From NCBI RefSeq assembly GCF_900111555.1, contig NZ_FOHZ01000015.1, forward strand, positions 1-64,000: DNA of 64,000 bases. The letters run 5' to 3'. The translations under genes and the position numbers were made by a program. This stretch comes from Marinobacter segnicrescens. Lineage in GTDB: Bacteria > Pseudomonadota > Gammaproteobacteria > Pseudomonadales > Oleiphilaceae. This document shows, piece by piece, positions 1 to 8,915 of this stretch (within the stretch, counting starts at the first letter, position 1; each line of letters opens with the position of its first letter). A model generated the notes under the pieces. It had not been told where the DNA came from. It was given only the letters and a program-made list of their open reading frames with translations, and made no database searches.

Positions 1-77
1 TCAGCGCGTTTGCACCCATGCCGGTGCCCGAGGATTTGGCAGTGGTGCTTTCGGAGGCGGAGGGAAGGCGTGACTAG
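1..77 (+). CDS. possible C-terminal end of a protein truncated by the window edge
   Basis: An open frame entering from the left edge reads SAFAPMPVPEDLAVVLSEAE and ends at the TAG at 75-77. About 17 of its 24 codons end in G or C, which fits local coding DNA better than the competing glycine-rich frame that stops at 71-73. The stretch is too short to assign a family. A short stem (AAAGG/CCTTT, 95-108) followed by T residues lies just downstream and could be a weak terminator. It may equally be non-coding. Confidence 0.3.
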   Translation, partial: SAFAPMPVPEDLAVVLSEAEGRRD

Positions 78-341
78 AATGTTCGCTTTTGTTTAAAGGC
101 GTGCCTTTTGAGCTCGCGGTATTCTGGAACGTGCCTCACCAAAACCTGTACGTTCACGCCAGACTATAGTTGCATCATTATTAACAGCGGGTTAGCTCAG
201 TAGTGGAAGATTTATGCTTCAAAATATGGAAAAGTTATGGGTAAAACCACAAGAACCATATCTCCCCCGAATCAGTTATCTTCGTCAAGACCAGCACTTG
301 CCCTTGTTGGCGCTTCCTTGTGCACTCGCTGCCTGCTCCCG
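78..341. other. intergenic region without a recognised gene
   Basis: This stretch is more AT-rich than the rest of the window. No reading frame here resembles a protein family. The segment near 187-205 looks like the 5' end of a tRNA (GCGGGTTAGCTCAGT), but no anticodon arm or T-loop follows. It lies beyond the 3' end of the minus-strand MscS gene. Confidence 0.5.
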
Positions 342-1244
342 CTATTCCATTCTTTCGGGATCAATCGGACCTTGATCTTCTTCGCTACCCTTTTTCCGAA
401 CCCCACTGAAATCATTGTTGGCGAAGGCCTCCATCAGAATTGCCTGTTCAATGGCGCTACGCTGTGAAGGACGGCAGGGAAAGCGGACTACCAGGTGTAT
501 CTCCCCGGCCAACGGGACCTGGAGACTGACCCTTGGATCCACCACTGGCACCTCCAATCCCCGGCGGTCGCCAAGACGCCGCATGTAGCGGCGAGCGGTT
601 TCAAGGAAGGGTTCGCACTGGGCCTGGGTGGCGTCCAGCAACACCTTCTGGGCGAGTTGCCAGTTGTCGTCTCGCTTGAAGGGCACAGTGAATACATGGA
701 GAACATAGTCCTCGGTAAAGCTCTCATTGATAACGGGCTCGGACACAAACAGGGAGTTGGGAATCACGGTGGCCCGGCCGGTACGCTGGTGGGTCAGCTT
801 TCCGGGACCCACTTCAAGGATGGTGGTAGCCAACAGGTTCTGGTCGATCACATCGCCGCGAAAATCCTTGACCTGGATCCTGTCGCCAATATCAAAGGAT
901 CGGGCACCACCCTTTACCAGGCTCCCTATAAAACACAGGATCAACTCCTTGGTGGCGACCACAAAGGCCACCGCTATGGCAACAATGGACAGCGCCAGGG
1001 TGCGCAGCTCCTGCCCCCAGATAAGCACCAAACCCAGCAGGAAAATCAGGATCAGCCCGTTGCGGGTCTGCACCAGCCATTTACGACGCAGTTCTGTCGA
1101 CTGGATGCTGGTGCGGATGACCTTGGACAGCACCGCTCGCACCACCAGTACGATCAGCAACAGGGCAACGGTGGTGCCCAGCAGGCGGAGCGCCGGCATG
1201 GACAGATTGAGCTCACTGATGGCAGCGGGAATCTGCTCCAGCAT
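342..1244 (-). CDS. MscS-family mechanosensitive ion channel
   Basis: 300 aa. A short N-terminus is followed by three hydrophobic segments at about residues 18-38, 63-82 and 86-108. The third is followed by the beta-domain signature FDIGDRIQVKDFRGDV, typical of MscS-like channels (about residues 115-131). A C-terminal alpha/beta region follows, and a charged tail ends it. Family members open under membrane tension to release solutes during hypo-osmotic shock at the inner membrane. ATG start, 2 nt after the ubiX stop, so it is probably cotranscribed with mpl and ubiX. The specific subfamily is not determined. Confidence 0.85.
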   Translation of the reverse strand: MLEQIPAAISELNLSMPALRLLGTTVALLLIVLVVRAVLSKVIRTSIQSTELRRKWLVQTRNGLILIFLLGLVLIWGQELRTLALSIVAIAVAFVVATKELILCFIGSLVKGGARSFDIGDRIQVKDFRGDVIDQNLLATTILEVGPGKLTHQRTGRATVIPNSLFVSEPVINESFTEDYVLHVFTVPFKRDDNWQLAQKVLLDATQAQCEPFLETARRYMRRLGDRRGLEVPVVDPRVSLQVPLAGEIHLVVRFPCRPSQRSAIEQAILMEAFANNDFSGVRKKGSEEDQGPIDPERME

Positions 1245-1246
1245 GG

Positions 1247-1864
1247 TTAGCGGCCCTCACCCCAGCGGGGCACAAGTGACTGTGGCAGCCCCAGGTGGTC
1301 CAGCAGACGAGCAACGATAAAATCCACCAGGTCGTCCACCGAGGCCGGGTTGTGATAGAACCCCGGACTCGCCGGCATGATCACCGCACCCATGCGGGTC
1401 AGTTTCAGCATGTTCTCCAGGTGCACCTCTGAATAGGGCGCCTCACGGGGAACCAGGATCAGCTGGCGCCGCTCTTTCAGCGCTACATCCCCTGCCCGTT
1501 CGATAAGATTATTGCTGGCGCCCGTGGCCAGGGCCGATAACGTACCTGTGCTACAGGGGCAGATGACCAGTGGGGACCTTTCACCGGAGCCGGATGCCGG
1601 TGGCGCAAACCAGTCCTCGTGACCGAACACTTTTAACTGCCCCTCCTCCGCACCGGTCCAGGACTGCAGGCTCACCAGGGCGGCGGCTGTGGAGGCAGGC
1701 AACTGTATTTCCGTCTCAGTGGCCAGCACAATACGTGCGGCCTTGCTAACCATGACATTGACGCGACACCCCTGGGCAACCAGGCACTGCAACAGCCGTA
1801 AGCCATACTGGGCGCCGGAGGCCCCAGTAAGGGCCAGATTGATGGTACGAGGCTCAGCGACCAT
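1247..1864 (-). CDS. ubiX: flavin prenyltransferase UbiX
   Basis: About 205 aa. It makes prenylated FMN, the cofactor of UbiD-type decarboxylases in ubiquinone synthesis. Visible marks are the N-terminal flavoprotein loop [12 protein letters not shown], the motif [33 protein letters not shown] and MPASPGFY near the C-terminus, all typical of UbiX/Pad1. The ATG at 1864 is preferred over an in-frame TTG at 1882; it overlaps the mpl 3' end by 11 nt, suggesting coupled translation. No ubiD is present in the window. Confidence 0.93.
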   Translation of the reverse strand: MVAEPRTINLALTGASGAQYGLRLLQCLVAQGCRVNVMVSKAARIVLATETEIQLPASTAAALVSLQSWTGAEEGQLKVFGHEDWFAPPASGSGERSPLVICPCSTGTLSALATGASNNLIERAGDVALKERRQLILVPREAPYSEVHLENMLKLTRMGAVIMPASPGFYHNPASVDDLVDFIVARLLDHLGLPQSLVPRWGEGR

Positions 1865-3254
1865 GGCTGGCTTTCTCTTCAAGACGGGCGATCAGTCGCT
1901 GGTGAATGCCACCAAACCCCCCGTTACTCATGATCACCACGTGACAGGGCTCTGAAATCTCATCCAGAACCCGCTCCAACAGGCCGTCGATGGTCGTATC
2001 AAGCTGGTGCCTTTCAGGGTCACCGCCACTGTTCCGATAATCCCCCATCAATTCAGAGAGCCAGTCAGCCCGGCTGGTGTTGGCCCAGATAACCCGGTCC
2101 GCCAGTCGGGCACTGTCCAGCAGCCGGTCGCGGTGAACACCCTGCTGCATGGTATTGGAGCGCGGCTCGATCAGCGCAACAATCAGGTCGTCACCCACCT
2201 GGTTACGCAGTCCTTCCAGCGTGGTAGCGATAGCCGTCGGGTGGTGGGCGAAGTCGTCGTAGACCTTGACTCCACTCACGTCGGCCAGCAACTCCATGCG
2301 TCGCTTGACGCCACCGAATCGATTCAGGGCGGCCACGGCATGGTCCGGCGTTACCCCGACATGCCGTGCTGCGGCGATCGCCGAGAGCGCGTTGCGAACA
2401 TTGTGCAGGCCGGTCATATTCCAGTTTACGGTCGCCACGGGCTGCTCGTGATGGATCAGCATGAACGAGGAGCCATCCTCTTTAAGCAGCTCGGCGCGCC
2501 AGTCCGGCGTCTGGGCTTCACTACCGATGGCGGTGCTCTGCACCGGGCTCCAGCAACCCATGGCCAGCGCCCGGTCCAGGTGTTCATCCATCGCCGGACG
2601 GATGATCGCTCCCTTCGAGGGCACGGTACGCACCAGGTGATGAAACTGGCGTTCGATAGCTTCTACATTATCGAAAATATCGGCGTGGTCGAATTCAAGG
2701 TTGTTGAGAATGCACGTATGGGGCCGGTAGTGAATGAACTTTGAGCGCTTGTCAAAGAAGGCGCTGTCGTACTCATCAGCCTCAATCACGAAAAAGTCGC
2801 TGCCGCCCAGTCGTGCGGATACCGGGAAATCACGGGGCACGCCGCCCACCAGGTAGCCCGCATCGAATCCGCTCTGTTCAAGTATCCAGAGCAACATGGC
2901 GGTGGTGGTGGTCTTGCCATGGGTGCCCGCAACCGCGAGCACCCACCGGTGCCGGAGGACCTCCCGGGCAAGCCACTCGGGGCCGGACATGTAATCCAGG
3001 TTACGGTTGAGCACCGCCTCCACCTCGGGATTACCACGGGACATGGCGTTGCCTATCAGTACCAGGTCCGGCGCCGGGGTGAGGTTCTCTGCCCGGTAGC
3101 CTTCCATCAGCGTGATGCCCTGGGCTTCCAGCTGGGTGCTCATGGGCGGGTAAACCCCCTGGTCTGAGCCAGTCACCGTGTGGCCCAACTCCCGTGCCAG
3201 TACCGCCAGGCTGCCCATGAAGGTGCCGCAGATTCCCAGAATGTGGATATGCAT
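1854..3254 (-). CDS. mpl: UDP-N-acetylmuramate:L-Ala-gamma-D-Glu-meso-DAP ligase (Mpl)
   Basis: 466 aa, the usual Mpl length. It joins recycled murein tripeptide to UDP-MurNAc in the cytoplasm. The N-terminal nucleotide fold starts [13 protein letters not shown], where Mpl differs from MurC (GIGGAGM). The ATP loop GTHGKTTTT is at residues 110-118, and [10 protein letters not shown] marks the Mur ligase C-terminal half. It is the first gene of an apparent mpl-ubiX-mscS unit. The true MurC lies separately in the dcw cluster of this window, which supports assigning this copy to recycling. Confidence 0.93.
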   Translation of the reverse strand: MHIHILGICGTFMGSLAVLARELGHTVTGSDQGVYPPMSTQLEAQGITLMEGYRAENLTPAPDLVLIGNAMSRGNPEVEAVLNRNLDYMSGPEWLAREVLRHRWVLAVAGTHGKTTTTAMLLWILEQSGFDAGYLVGGVPRDFPVSARLGGSDFFVIEADEYDSAFFDKRSKFIHYRPHTCILNNLEFDHADIFDNVEAIERQFHHLVRTVPSKGAIIRPAMDEHLDRALAMGCWSPVQSTAIGSEAQTPDWRAELLKEDGSSFMLIHHEQPVATVNWNMTGLHNVRNALSAIAAARHVGVTPDHAVAALNRFGGVKRRMELLADVSGVKVYDDFAHHPTAIATTLEGLRNQVGDDLIVALIEPRSNTMQQGVHRDRLLDSARLADRVIWANTSRADWLSELMGDYRNSGGDPERHQLDTTIDGLLERVLDEISEPCHVVIMSNGGFGGIHQRLIARLEEKASHGR

Positions 3255-3465
3255 GACGTGCCAGAATTCCTTGATGGTGTTGATGACAACTGAAAGCCGT
3301 CATTTCCAGCGACGAGCCAGTTCGCCGCGGTGATCAGAAGCTCCCAAGACTCCCGTATACGTAAGGTTCCGTCAAGCCGGGCGTCATGAAAACTCCGCGG
3401 GATTCACGTATGATTCGCCTCCATAGAGACATGCTAATCCAACCACCAGGAGGCGCCAGCCCAAG

Positions 3466-4728
3466 ATGGCCATCAAGAACGCGTTCTATGCCCAGTCCGG
3501 CGGGGTCACCGCTGTCATTAATGCCAGTGCCTGCGGGGTTATCGAAACCGCGCGCAAGCACCCGGACCAGATCGGCAAGGTCTATGCCGGCCGTAATGGC
3601 ATTATCGGGGCTCTCAGGGAGGAACTGATCGACACGTCCGAAGAGTCCGATGACGCCATCCGCGCGCTGATGCACACCCCCGGCGGAGCCTTTGGTTCGT
3701 GCCGCTACAAGATGAAGAACCTCACCGAGAACCGCCGCGAATACGAGCGTCTGGTAGAGGTTTTCCGCGCCCACGATATCGGTTACTTCTTCTATAACGG
3801 AGGTGGGGATTCCCAGGATACGGCGTTCAAGGTGTCCCAGATTGCCGACAAGATGGGCTACCCCATCACCTGTATTGGCGTACCCAAGACCGTCGACAAC
3901 GACCTGCCCTTTACTGACTGCTGCCCAGGGTTCGGCTCGGTGGCCAAGTACGTGGCTACCTCGACACTGGAGGCCAGCCTCGACATCCGCTCCATGTGCG
4001 AGTCTTCCACCAAGGTATTCATCCTCGAGGTGATGGGGCGCCACGCCGGCTGGATTGCCGCGGCCGGGGGCCTGGCAGGCAATGGCCGGGATGAGCCGCC
4101 CCATATCATTCTGTTCCCGGAAATTCCGTTCGAACGCGAGGCCTTCCTCGCCCGTGTCGAGCAGTCGGTGAAAGACTATGGCTACTGCGTTGTAGTGGCG
4201 TCGGAAGGCGCCCAGTACGAGGACGGCCGCTTCGTTGCGGATGCGGGCGGCAAGGACGCGTTTGGGCATACCCAACTCGGTGGTGTTGCCCCTACCCTGG
4301 CCAACATGGTCAAACAGGCCCTGGGCTACAAGTTCCACTGGGCTGTCGCCGACTACCTGCAACGGGCGGCACGCCACATTGCCTCCGCCACCGATGTAGA
4401 GCAAGCCTACACCGTGGGCCAGAAAGCGGTGGAAATGGCGCTCGCCGGCAAGCAAGCGGTCATGCCCATTATTGTAAGGGAGCAATCCAGCCCGTACCGC
4501 TGGCACATCGGCGAGGCCCCCTTGAGCGAAGTGGCCAACCAGGAAAAGAAAATGCCAATTCACTACATTTCTGACGACGGATTCGGGATTACCGAAGACT
4601 GCCGGGAATACCTCCAGCCGCTGATCGAGGGCGAAGCCTTCCCACCCTTTGAAAACGGCATCCCGAAAGTCGCTCACCTGAAGAACGTACTCGCAGAGAA
4701 GAAGCTGAAAACACCGTTCGAGGTCTGA
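3466..4728 (+). CDS. 6-phosphofructokinase, probably pyrophosphate-dependent
   Basis: 420 aa, longer than the ~320 aa bacterial ATP-PFK. It phosphorylates fructose 6-phosphate in the cytoplasm. Motifs: GGVTAVINAS (12-21), NGGGDSQDT (111-119), PKTVDND (140-146) and MGRHAGW (190-196). The GGDS context, in place of the ATP-type GGDGS, and the length match the PPi-PFK group known from methylotrophs; this donor assignment is inference. Strong Shine-Dalgarno AGGAGG at 3448-3453, 12 nt before the ATG. It is transcribed divergently from mpl and ends at a strong terminator. Confidence 0.85.
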   Translation: MAIKNAFYAQSGGVTAVINASACGVIETARKHPDQIGKVYAGRNGIIGALREELIDTSEESDDAIRALMHTPGGAFGSCRYKMKNLTENRREYERLVEVFRAHDIGYFFYNGGGDSQDTAFKVSQIADKMGYPITCIGVPKTVDNDLPFTDCCPGFGSVAKYVATSTLEASLDIRSMCESSTKVFILEVMGRHAGWIAAAGGLAGNGRDEPPHIILFPEIPFEREAFLARVEQSVKDYGYCVVVASEGAQYEDGRFVADAGGKDAFGHTQLGGVAPTLANMVKQALGYKFHWAVADYLQRAARHIASATDVEQAYTVGQKAVEMALAGKQAVMPIIVREQSSPYRWHIGEAPLSEVANQEKKMPIHYISDDGFGITEDCREYLQPLIEGEAFPPFENGIPKVAHLKNVLAEKKLKTPFEV

Positions 4729-4750
4729 TGAAAGTCGCTGCCTCGCAACG

Positions 4751-4790
4751 AAAAAGGCCCCGGCGAACAACTCGCCGGGGCCTTTTGTCT
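4751..4790. terminator. bidirectional rho-independent terminator
   Basis: A perfect 11-bp GC-rich stem (GGCCCCGGCGA at 4756-4766 with its complement at 4772-4782) closes a 5-nt loop. It has an A-run before and a T-run after, so it can act on both strands between the convergent phosphofructokinase and glutaredoxin genes. Confidence 0.9.
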
Positions 4791-4818
4791 TTGTAGCAAC
4801 AGGAAAATACCGGGGCGT

Positions 4819-5061
4819 TCAGCTGGCTTGACGAGCCACGTAACGGGAAAACTCATCAAAACCACCCACGTACTCACTGCCGACAAGAATCTGCGGCACC
4901 GTATATACCGGGTGCCCGATCTTCCCAGCAACGTCTTCCTTGGTCAGGCCAAGCGCGGGCATATCCACGAATTCGTGCTCGAAACCTTTCTGGTCACAAA
5001 GTTGGCGTGCCATGGCGCAGAAGCCGCAGCTCATGCGGCCGTATATCGTTACCTTTTCCAA
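4819..5061 (-). CDS. glutaredoxin (GrxC-like) with CGFC active site
   Basis: 80 aa, a minimal glutaredoxin fold. The redox motif is CGFC at residues 12-15 in place of the usual CPYC, with the cis-proline TVPQI at 54-58 and the glutathione-site GG at 66-67. It reduces disulfides or mixed glutathione disulfides in the cytoplasm. The start appears to be TTG: the sequence GGAGGTGAACC precedes it at ideal spacing, and the next ATG would remove the first beta strand. Cys22 is an additional cysteine. Confidence 0.88.
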   Translation of the reverse strand: MEKVTIYGRMSCGFCAMARQLCDQKGFEHEFVDMPALGLTKEDVAGKIGHPVYTVPQILVGSEYVGGFDEFSRYVARQAS

Positions 5062-5172
5062 GGTTCACCTCCGGGTTACTCTGACATTCAGGGCGATCAT
5101 CATCGCTTCATCCGGCCCCTCTGCCCAGTTGATGCTTTGAATAACGATCATAGGCATCGCCGATAACCGTGG

Positions 5173-6603
5173 CTATAAGGATCCCCCGAGCCCGGGCTCC
5201 CCTCCATCACGGGTCTCTCCATACAGAAATTCCCGCAACAACGGTTCGCCGTTAAACTCGGCGCATAGCACAGCAATAAAGGTGTAGACACCAATCAGTT
5301 TACGATTAAGAAAGACAAACTCCTTTGGTGGCACCCGGAAATAGCGACTGATGGCAGACCTTGCCGCTTCCCGGGCAACACGGGAAGGCAGGTCACTCTG
5401 CTTCCAGCGATACTGGCCCTGGTCGTTCACGGCACATTCAGGCCAGCCTTGACTGGCTGGCGCAAGCGGTTCCAGCACCGACATACAGACCTGTCCGAAC
5501 TTGTCGAGCACCTCGTCCGGCCACTCCCGCTTCATGAAATGCAGCCGGACACCACCGTCGATCACCGCCGGCAGGTCTTGCTCGTAGGACGCACGAATCA
5601 TCTGGATTACCGGGTCCAGGAAGTCATCGCTGTATTGCTGAACCGCTCCGAAATCCAGCAGCACCACCTGGTCCCGTTCGTTGCCCCCTTCTCCGGCCAG
5701 TCGGATGCGGTAGTTCCCGAAATTGGGATCCGTCTGGATTTCACCCCAGTCAAAAAGCTCCCGGAAGAACAGTTCCAGGGCGGCCTTGCCCAACTCGCTT
5801 CGGCGCTCCAGTGGCAGCGCGGCCACCGCCTCTGAGCTGACGGGATGCCCGTGCTCGTAGGTCTGGGCGATAATATGGGGAGTGGTGTACTGCATCAGCA
5901 CCCTGGGTACCACGAAGCGGGGATCATCGGCCAGGCGCTCCCTGAACCGCTCGGTCGTATCGGCCTCCAGCGCGTAGTTCACCTCCCGGTGCATCATTTC
6001 CCGGACTTCTTCCAGCCAGTCATTGAACTCGGGGCCAAAGGAAACCAGCCGGGCCACTCGCAGCAACTGGGCAACGGCATCCAGGTCGCTGTCCACTGCA
6101 CGGTCTACGCCCGGGTACTGTATCTTGAGCACCAGTTCCAGACCGTCAAAGCGGCGCCGTGCCCGGTGAACCTGCCCAAGGGACGCGGCTCCGATGGGCT
6201 CGGGGTCCACTTCCAGCTCTGCCAGCCGGTCCGCGCCCAGCTCCTCCCGGATCACCTTTTGAACGGCTTTCCACTCCAGGGCAGACGTCTGGTCTTCAAG
6301 GATATGCAGGGCTTCGGTGACTTCTTCAGGAAGGAAATGCTCACCGTAAAGGGCCATCATCTGACCGATCTTGACCACGCTGCCCTTGAGCTGCCCAAGT
6401 TCGTCCACCAGGAACTGCGCCTGCTTCGACAACATGGCCTTGTGGCGCTGTTCCCTCTGGTCAGCACTGGAAAGCCAACTGGTAGCCATGTGAGAAGCCA
6501 TTCGGGTACCGGCAAACAGGCCTGCCCGGGTCATGGTCAGCCTCCGCTCGAAGCTGCCGGTGCGGATTCTGGAGACAGTTTTTCCTTTACGAGGCTTGGA
6601 CAT
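5173..6603 (-). CDS. ABC1/AarF/UbiB-family atypical kinase
   Basis: 476 aa. The ABC1-specific KxGQ motif is at residues 78-81 (VVKIGQMMALYG), the Ala-rich loop PIGAASLGQVHRA at about 137-149, and the DFG-equivalent VVLLDFGAVQQ at about 315. These mark the UbiB/COQ8 kinase-like fold, linked in the family to isoprenoid lipid metabolism. There is no C-terminal pair of membrane helices like that of UbiB in the ubiE-ubiJ-ubiB operon, so this is probably a paralogue. It is downstream of lipB, where lipA is often found. Confidence 0.85.
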   Translation of the reverse strand: MSKPRKGKTVSRIRTGSFERRLTMTRAGLFAGTRMASHMATSWLSSADQREQRHKAMLSKQAQFLVDELGQLKGSVVKIGQMMALYGEHFLPEEVTEALHILEDQTSALEWKAVQKVIREELGADRLAELEVDPEPIGAASLGQVHRARRRFDGLELVLKIQYPGVDRAVDSDLDAVAQLLRVARLVSFGPEFNDWLEEVREMMHREVNYALEADTTERFRERLADDPRFVVPRVLMQYTTPHIIAQTYEHGHPVSSEAVAALPLERRSELGKAALELFFRELFDWGEIQTDPNFGNYRIRLAGEGGNERDQVVLLDFGAVQQYSDDFLDPVIQMIRASYEQDLPAVIDGGVRLHFMKREWPDEVLDKFGQVCMSVLEPLAPASQGWPECAVNDQGQYRWKQSDLPSRVAREAARSAISRYFRVPPKEFVFLNRKLIGVYTFIAVLCAEFNGEPLLREFLYGETRDGGEPGLGGSL

Positions 6604-6713
6604 GGCCCACCTGACAGGTCGTGATCGTCAACCGGTGAATGGAAACGTCTCGCTCCCGCAAAGGCCCGGATCAGACAGGCTGCACCGGAAGCGTTGCAAA
6701 CAGGATACCAGCC

Positions 6714-7382
6714 TCAGGAGGCTGTTTGGTGAACAGAGGGGCGAACGATGCCAGCGGCATCATGGCCAAGAGCCCTGGCCAGCGTGTTTGTCAGCTGATC
6801 GGCCAACTCCGGCATGGAAACGGTGGCGTTGAAATCACGGACCTGGCACATCGGCAAGCCAGAGAAGCCACAGGGGTTGATACGGCTGAACGGCTCCATG
6901 TCCATATCCACGTTCAGCGCCAGCCCGTGGAAAGAGCACCCACGCCGCACCCTCAGGCCAAGCGAGGCAATCTTGGCCCCATCCACGTAGACTCCCGGGG
7001 CGTCTGGCCGTGGCGCGGCAGTAATACCCTGATCCCCAAGCACGGAAACCAGGGACTGCTCGATAATATCCACCAGCTGGCGAACGCCAAGGCCGGCCCG
7101 GGGCAGATCGATCATCAGGTAAACCACCAGTTGGCCGGGCCCGTGGTAGGTCACCTGGCCACCGCGGTCCGCCTGCACCACCGGGATATCTCCCGGCGCG
7201 AGGATATGTTCCGCCTTTCCGGCCTGCCCCTGGGTGTAGACCGGTGAATGCTGGACACACCAGAGTTCATCCGCCACGCTTCCATCGCGCTCGGCCGTGA
7301 ATGTCTTCATGGCTTCCCATACGGCTTCATAGGGCTGCAGCCCCAGGTCCCGTACGATCAGCAAAGTCGGTCGCTCTCGCAT
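6714..7382 (-). CDS. lipB: octanoyltransferase LipB
   Basis: 222 aa. It transfers octanoate from acyl carrier protein to lipoyl domains. Seen: [18 protein letters not shown], the catalytic lysine loop [20 protein letters not shown] and the catalytic cysteine in [13 protein letters not shown]. The ATG at 7382 shares a base with the ybeD stop (TGATG), so translation is probably coupled; an in-frame GTG one codon upstream is less likely. lipA does not follow, and 110 nt of apparently empty DNA separate it from the ABC1-family kinase. Confidence 0.95.
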   Translation of the reverse strand: MRERPTLLIVRDLGLQPYEAVWEAMKTFTAERDGSVADELWCVQHSPVYTQGQAGKAEHILAPGDIPVVQADRGGQVTYHGPGQLVVYLMIDLPRAGLGVRQLVDIIEQSLVSVLGDQGITAAPRPDAPGVYVDGAKIASLGLRVRRGCSFHGLALNVDMDMEPFSRINPCGFSGLPMCQVRDFNATVSMPELADQLTNTLARALGHDAAGIVRPSVHQTAS

Positions 7383-7651
7383 CACAAAACCATGTGGACC
7401 CGGCCACTGGCCTTGAGGTCCTCGAACAGCGCCTTTAGCTGGGGCTCTCCAGTGGCGACAATACGCAACCGGACAGAGGTAAAGCGCCCGTTGCGGCTGT
7501 CCGTCACGGTAATATGCTCCTCACGGATGCCTGGTGCGTGCGCATTCACAACGGACACCACGAACTCAGTAAAGTCCGGAGCTGCGTCCCCTATGACCTT
7601 GATAACGTAGTCACAGGGGAACTCGATTTTGGGCGCTGAGGGTTGAGACAT
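7382..7651 (-). CDS. ybeD: YbeD-like DUF493 protein
   Basis: 89 aa. An internal ATG at 7651 is chosen because AGGAGGGG lies just upstream and the protein then starts [19 protein letters not shown], as in the family. DUF493/YbeD proteins have a ferredoxin-like ACT-type fold and usually sit between dacA and lipB, as here. The molecular role is not established. The gene overlaps lipB at TGATG. Confidence 0.92.
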   Translation of the reverse strand: MSQPSAPKIEFPCDYVIKVIGDAAPDFTEFVVSVVNAHAPGIREEHITVTDSRNGRFTSVRLRIVATGEPQLKALFEDLKASGRVHMVL

Positions 7652-7688
7652 GAAACTGCCCCTCCTGTTAATGCCTGGCCTGGCCTGC

Positions 7689-8864
7689 TCAGTTGAACAG
7701 GTTATGGAAGAACAGCTTGATGGCATCAAGTAGCCGTTTGAACAAGCCCCCTTCGGGGACCGGCTCGACGGCAACGAGGGGCCGCTTGGCCAGGACCTCA
7801 CCATCGAAGCTGATGGTCACGGTACCCAGTTCGTCCCCGGCTGACACCGGCGCCTTGATCACCGAGTCCACTTCTACCACAGACTCCAGTGAGTCCCTCG
7901 CCCCTCGGGGGATGGTAAGCACCATATCCGAGGCCAGGCCCAGGTTCATCTGGTCCTGCTTACCACCCCAGACCCGGCTTTCCAGCAAGGATTCACCGCT
8001 GTCGAACAGGCGCGCCGTTTCGTAGTAGCGGAAACCGTAGTTGAGCATTTTCTGCACCTCACGGGCACGGGCCTCGCTGCTGTCGGTACCCATCACCACC
8101 GCGATCAGACGGGTGTCATCACGCTGCGCGGAGGCCACCAGGCAATAACCCGCTTCCTCGGTATGGCCGGTTTTCAAGCCATCCACCGACGGATCACGCC
8201 ACAGGAGGGAATTCCTGTTGGGCTGCCGGATATTGTTGTAGGTGAAGTGTTTCTCCGCGTAGAGCGGGTAGTTCTCAGGGTAATCATTGATAATGGCGGC
8301 GGCCAGCAGGGCCAGGTCATAGGCCGTGGAATACTGGTTTTCATGGGGCAGGCCAGTTGCCGTTTCGAAGCGGGTATTCTTCATGCCCAGCAACTGTGCC
8401 TGCTGGTTCATGACATCCGCAAAGGCACCCTCGGAACCGGCAACATGCTCGGCAAGCGCCACGGAGGCGTCGTTACCGGACTGGATGATCACGCCTTTGA
8501 GCAAATCCTCGACACTGACCCGTGAGCCCTCCTGCACGAACATCCGCGAGCCCCCGGTTTTCCAGGCCTTGACGCTGATCGGAACCATTTCATCCATGCT
8601 CAGCCGATTTTCATCCAGCTCCCGTTCGACAATGTAGGCGGTCATCATCTTGGTCAGGCTGGCCGGCGGCAGGCGCTCGTCGCTGTTTGATTCCATCAGG
8701 ATCCGGCCACTGGCGGGGTCCATCAGCACATAGGAACTGCCATTGATCTGGGGCGGAGAGGGTATCAGTACCTGCTGGGCCTGGGCCATCAGTGGCAACA
8801 AAGCCATCAGCACAAGGGTCATCAACAGACGAGGCATGGCATTACGAGTCATGGGCTTGTTCAC
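7689..8864 (-). CDS. dacA: D-alanyl-D-alanine carboxypeptidase DacA (PBP5/6 type)
   Basis: 391 aa. It trims the terminal D-Ala of peptidoglycan stem peptides in the periplasm. Signal peptide at about 1-29 (LVLMALLPLMAQA). Catalytic SLTK at 69-72, SGN at 129-131 and KTG at 231-233. The C-terminal beta domain ends in an amphipathic helix (LFKRLLDAIKLFFHNLFN) that anchors such proteins to the inner membrane. The start is GTG at 8864 with GGAAG upstream; ATG at 8852 is an alternative. Confidence 0.96.
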   Translation of the reverse strand: MNKPMTRNAMPRLLMTLVLMALLPLMAQAQQVLIPSPPQINGSSYVLMDPASGRILMESNSDERLPPASLTKMMTAYIVERELDENRLSMDEMVPISVKAWKTGGSRMFVQEGSRVSVEDLLKGVIIQSGNDASVALAEHVAGSEGAFADVMNQQAQLLGMKNTRFETATGLPHENQYSTAYDLALLAAAIINDYPENYPLYAEKHFTYNNIRQPNRNSLLWRDPSVDGLKTGHTEEAGYCLVASAQRDDTRLIAVVMGTDSSEARAREVQKMLNYGFRYYETARLFDSGESLLESRVWGGKQDQMNLGLASDMVLTIPRGARDSLESVVEVDSVIKAPVSAGDELGTVTISFDGEVLAKRPLVAVEPVPEGGLFKRLLDAIKLFFHNLFN

Positions 8865-8915
8865 ATTACTTCCGGATCAGTGGATTGGCCGGCACAGGGC
8901 CGGCAAAGATTCAAG

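Noticed and set aside
187..260. tRNA-like 5' sequence GCGGGTTAGCTCAGT
   Set aside because: Only the acceptor and D-stem-like start is present; no anticodon stem, T-loop motif or 3' acceptor complement follows.
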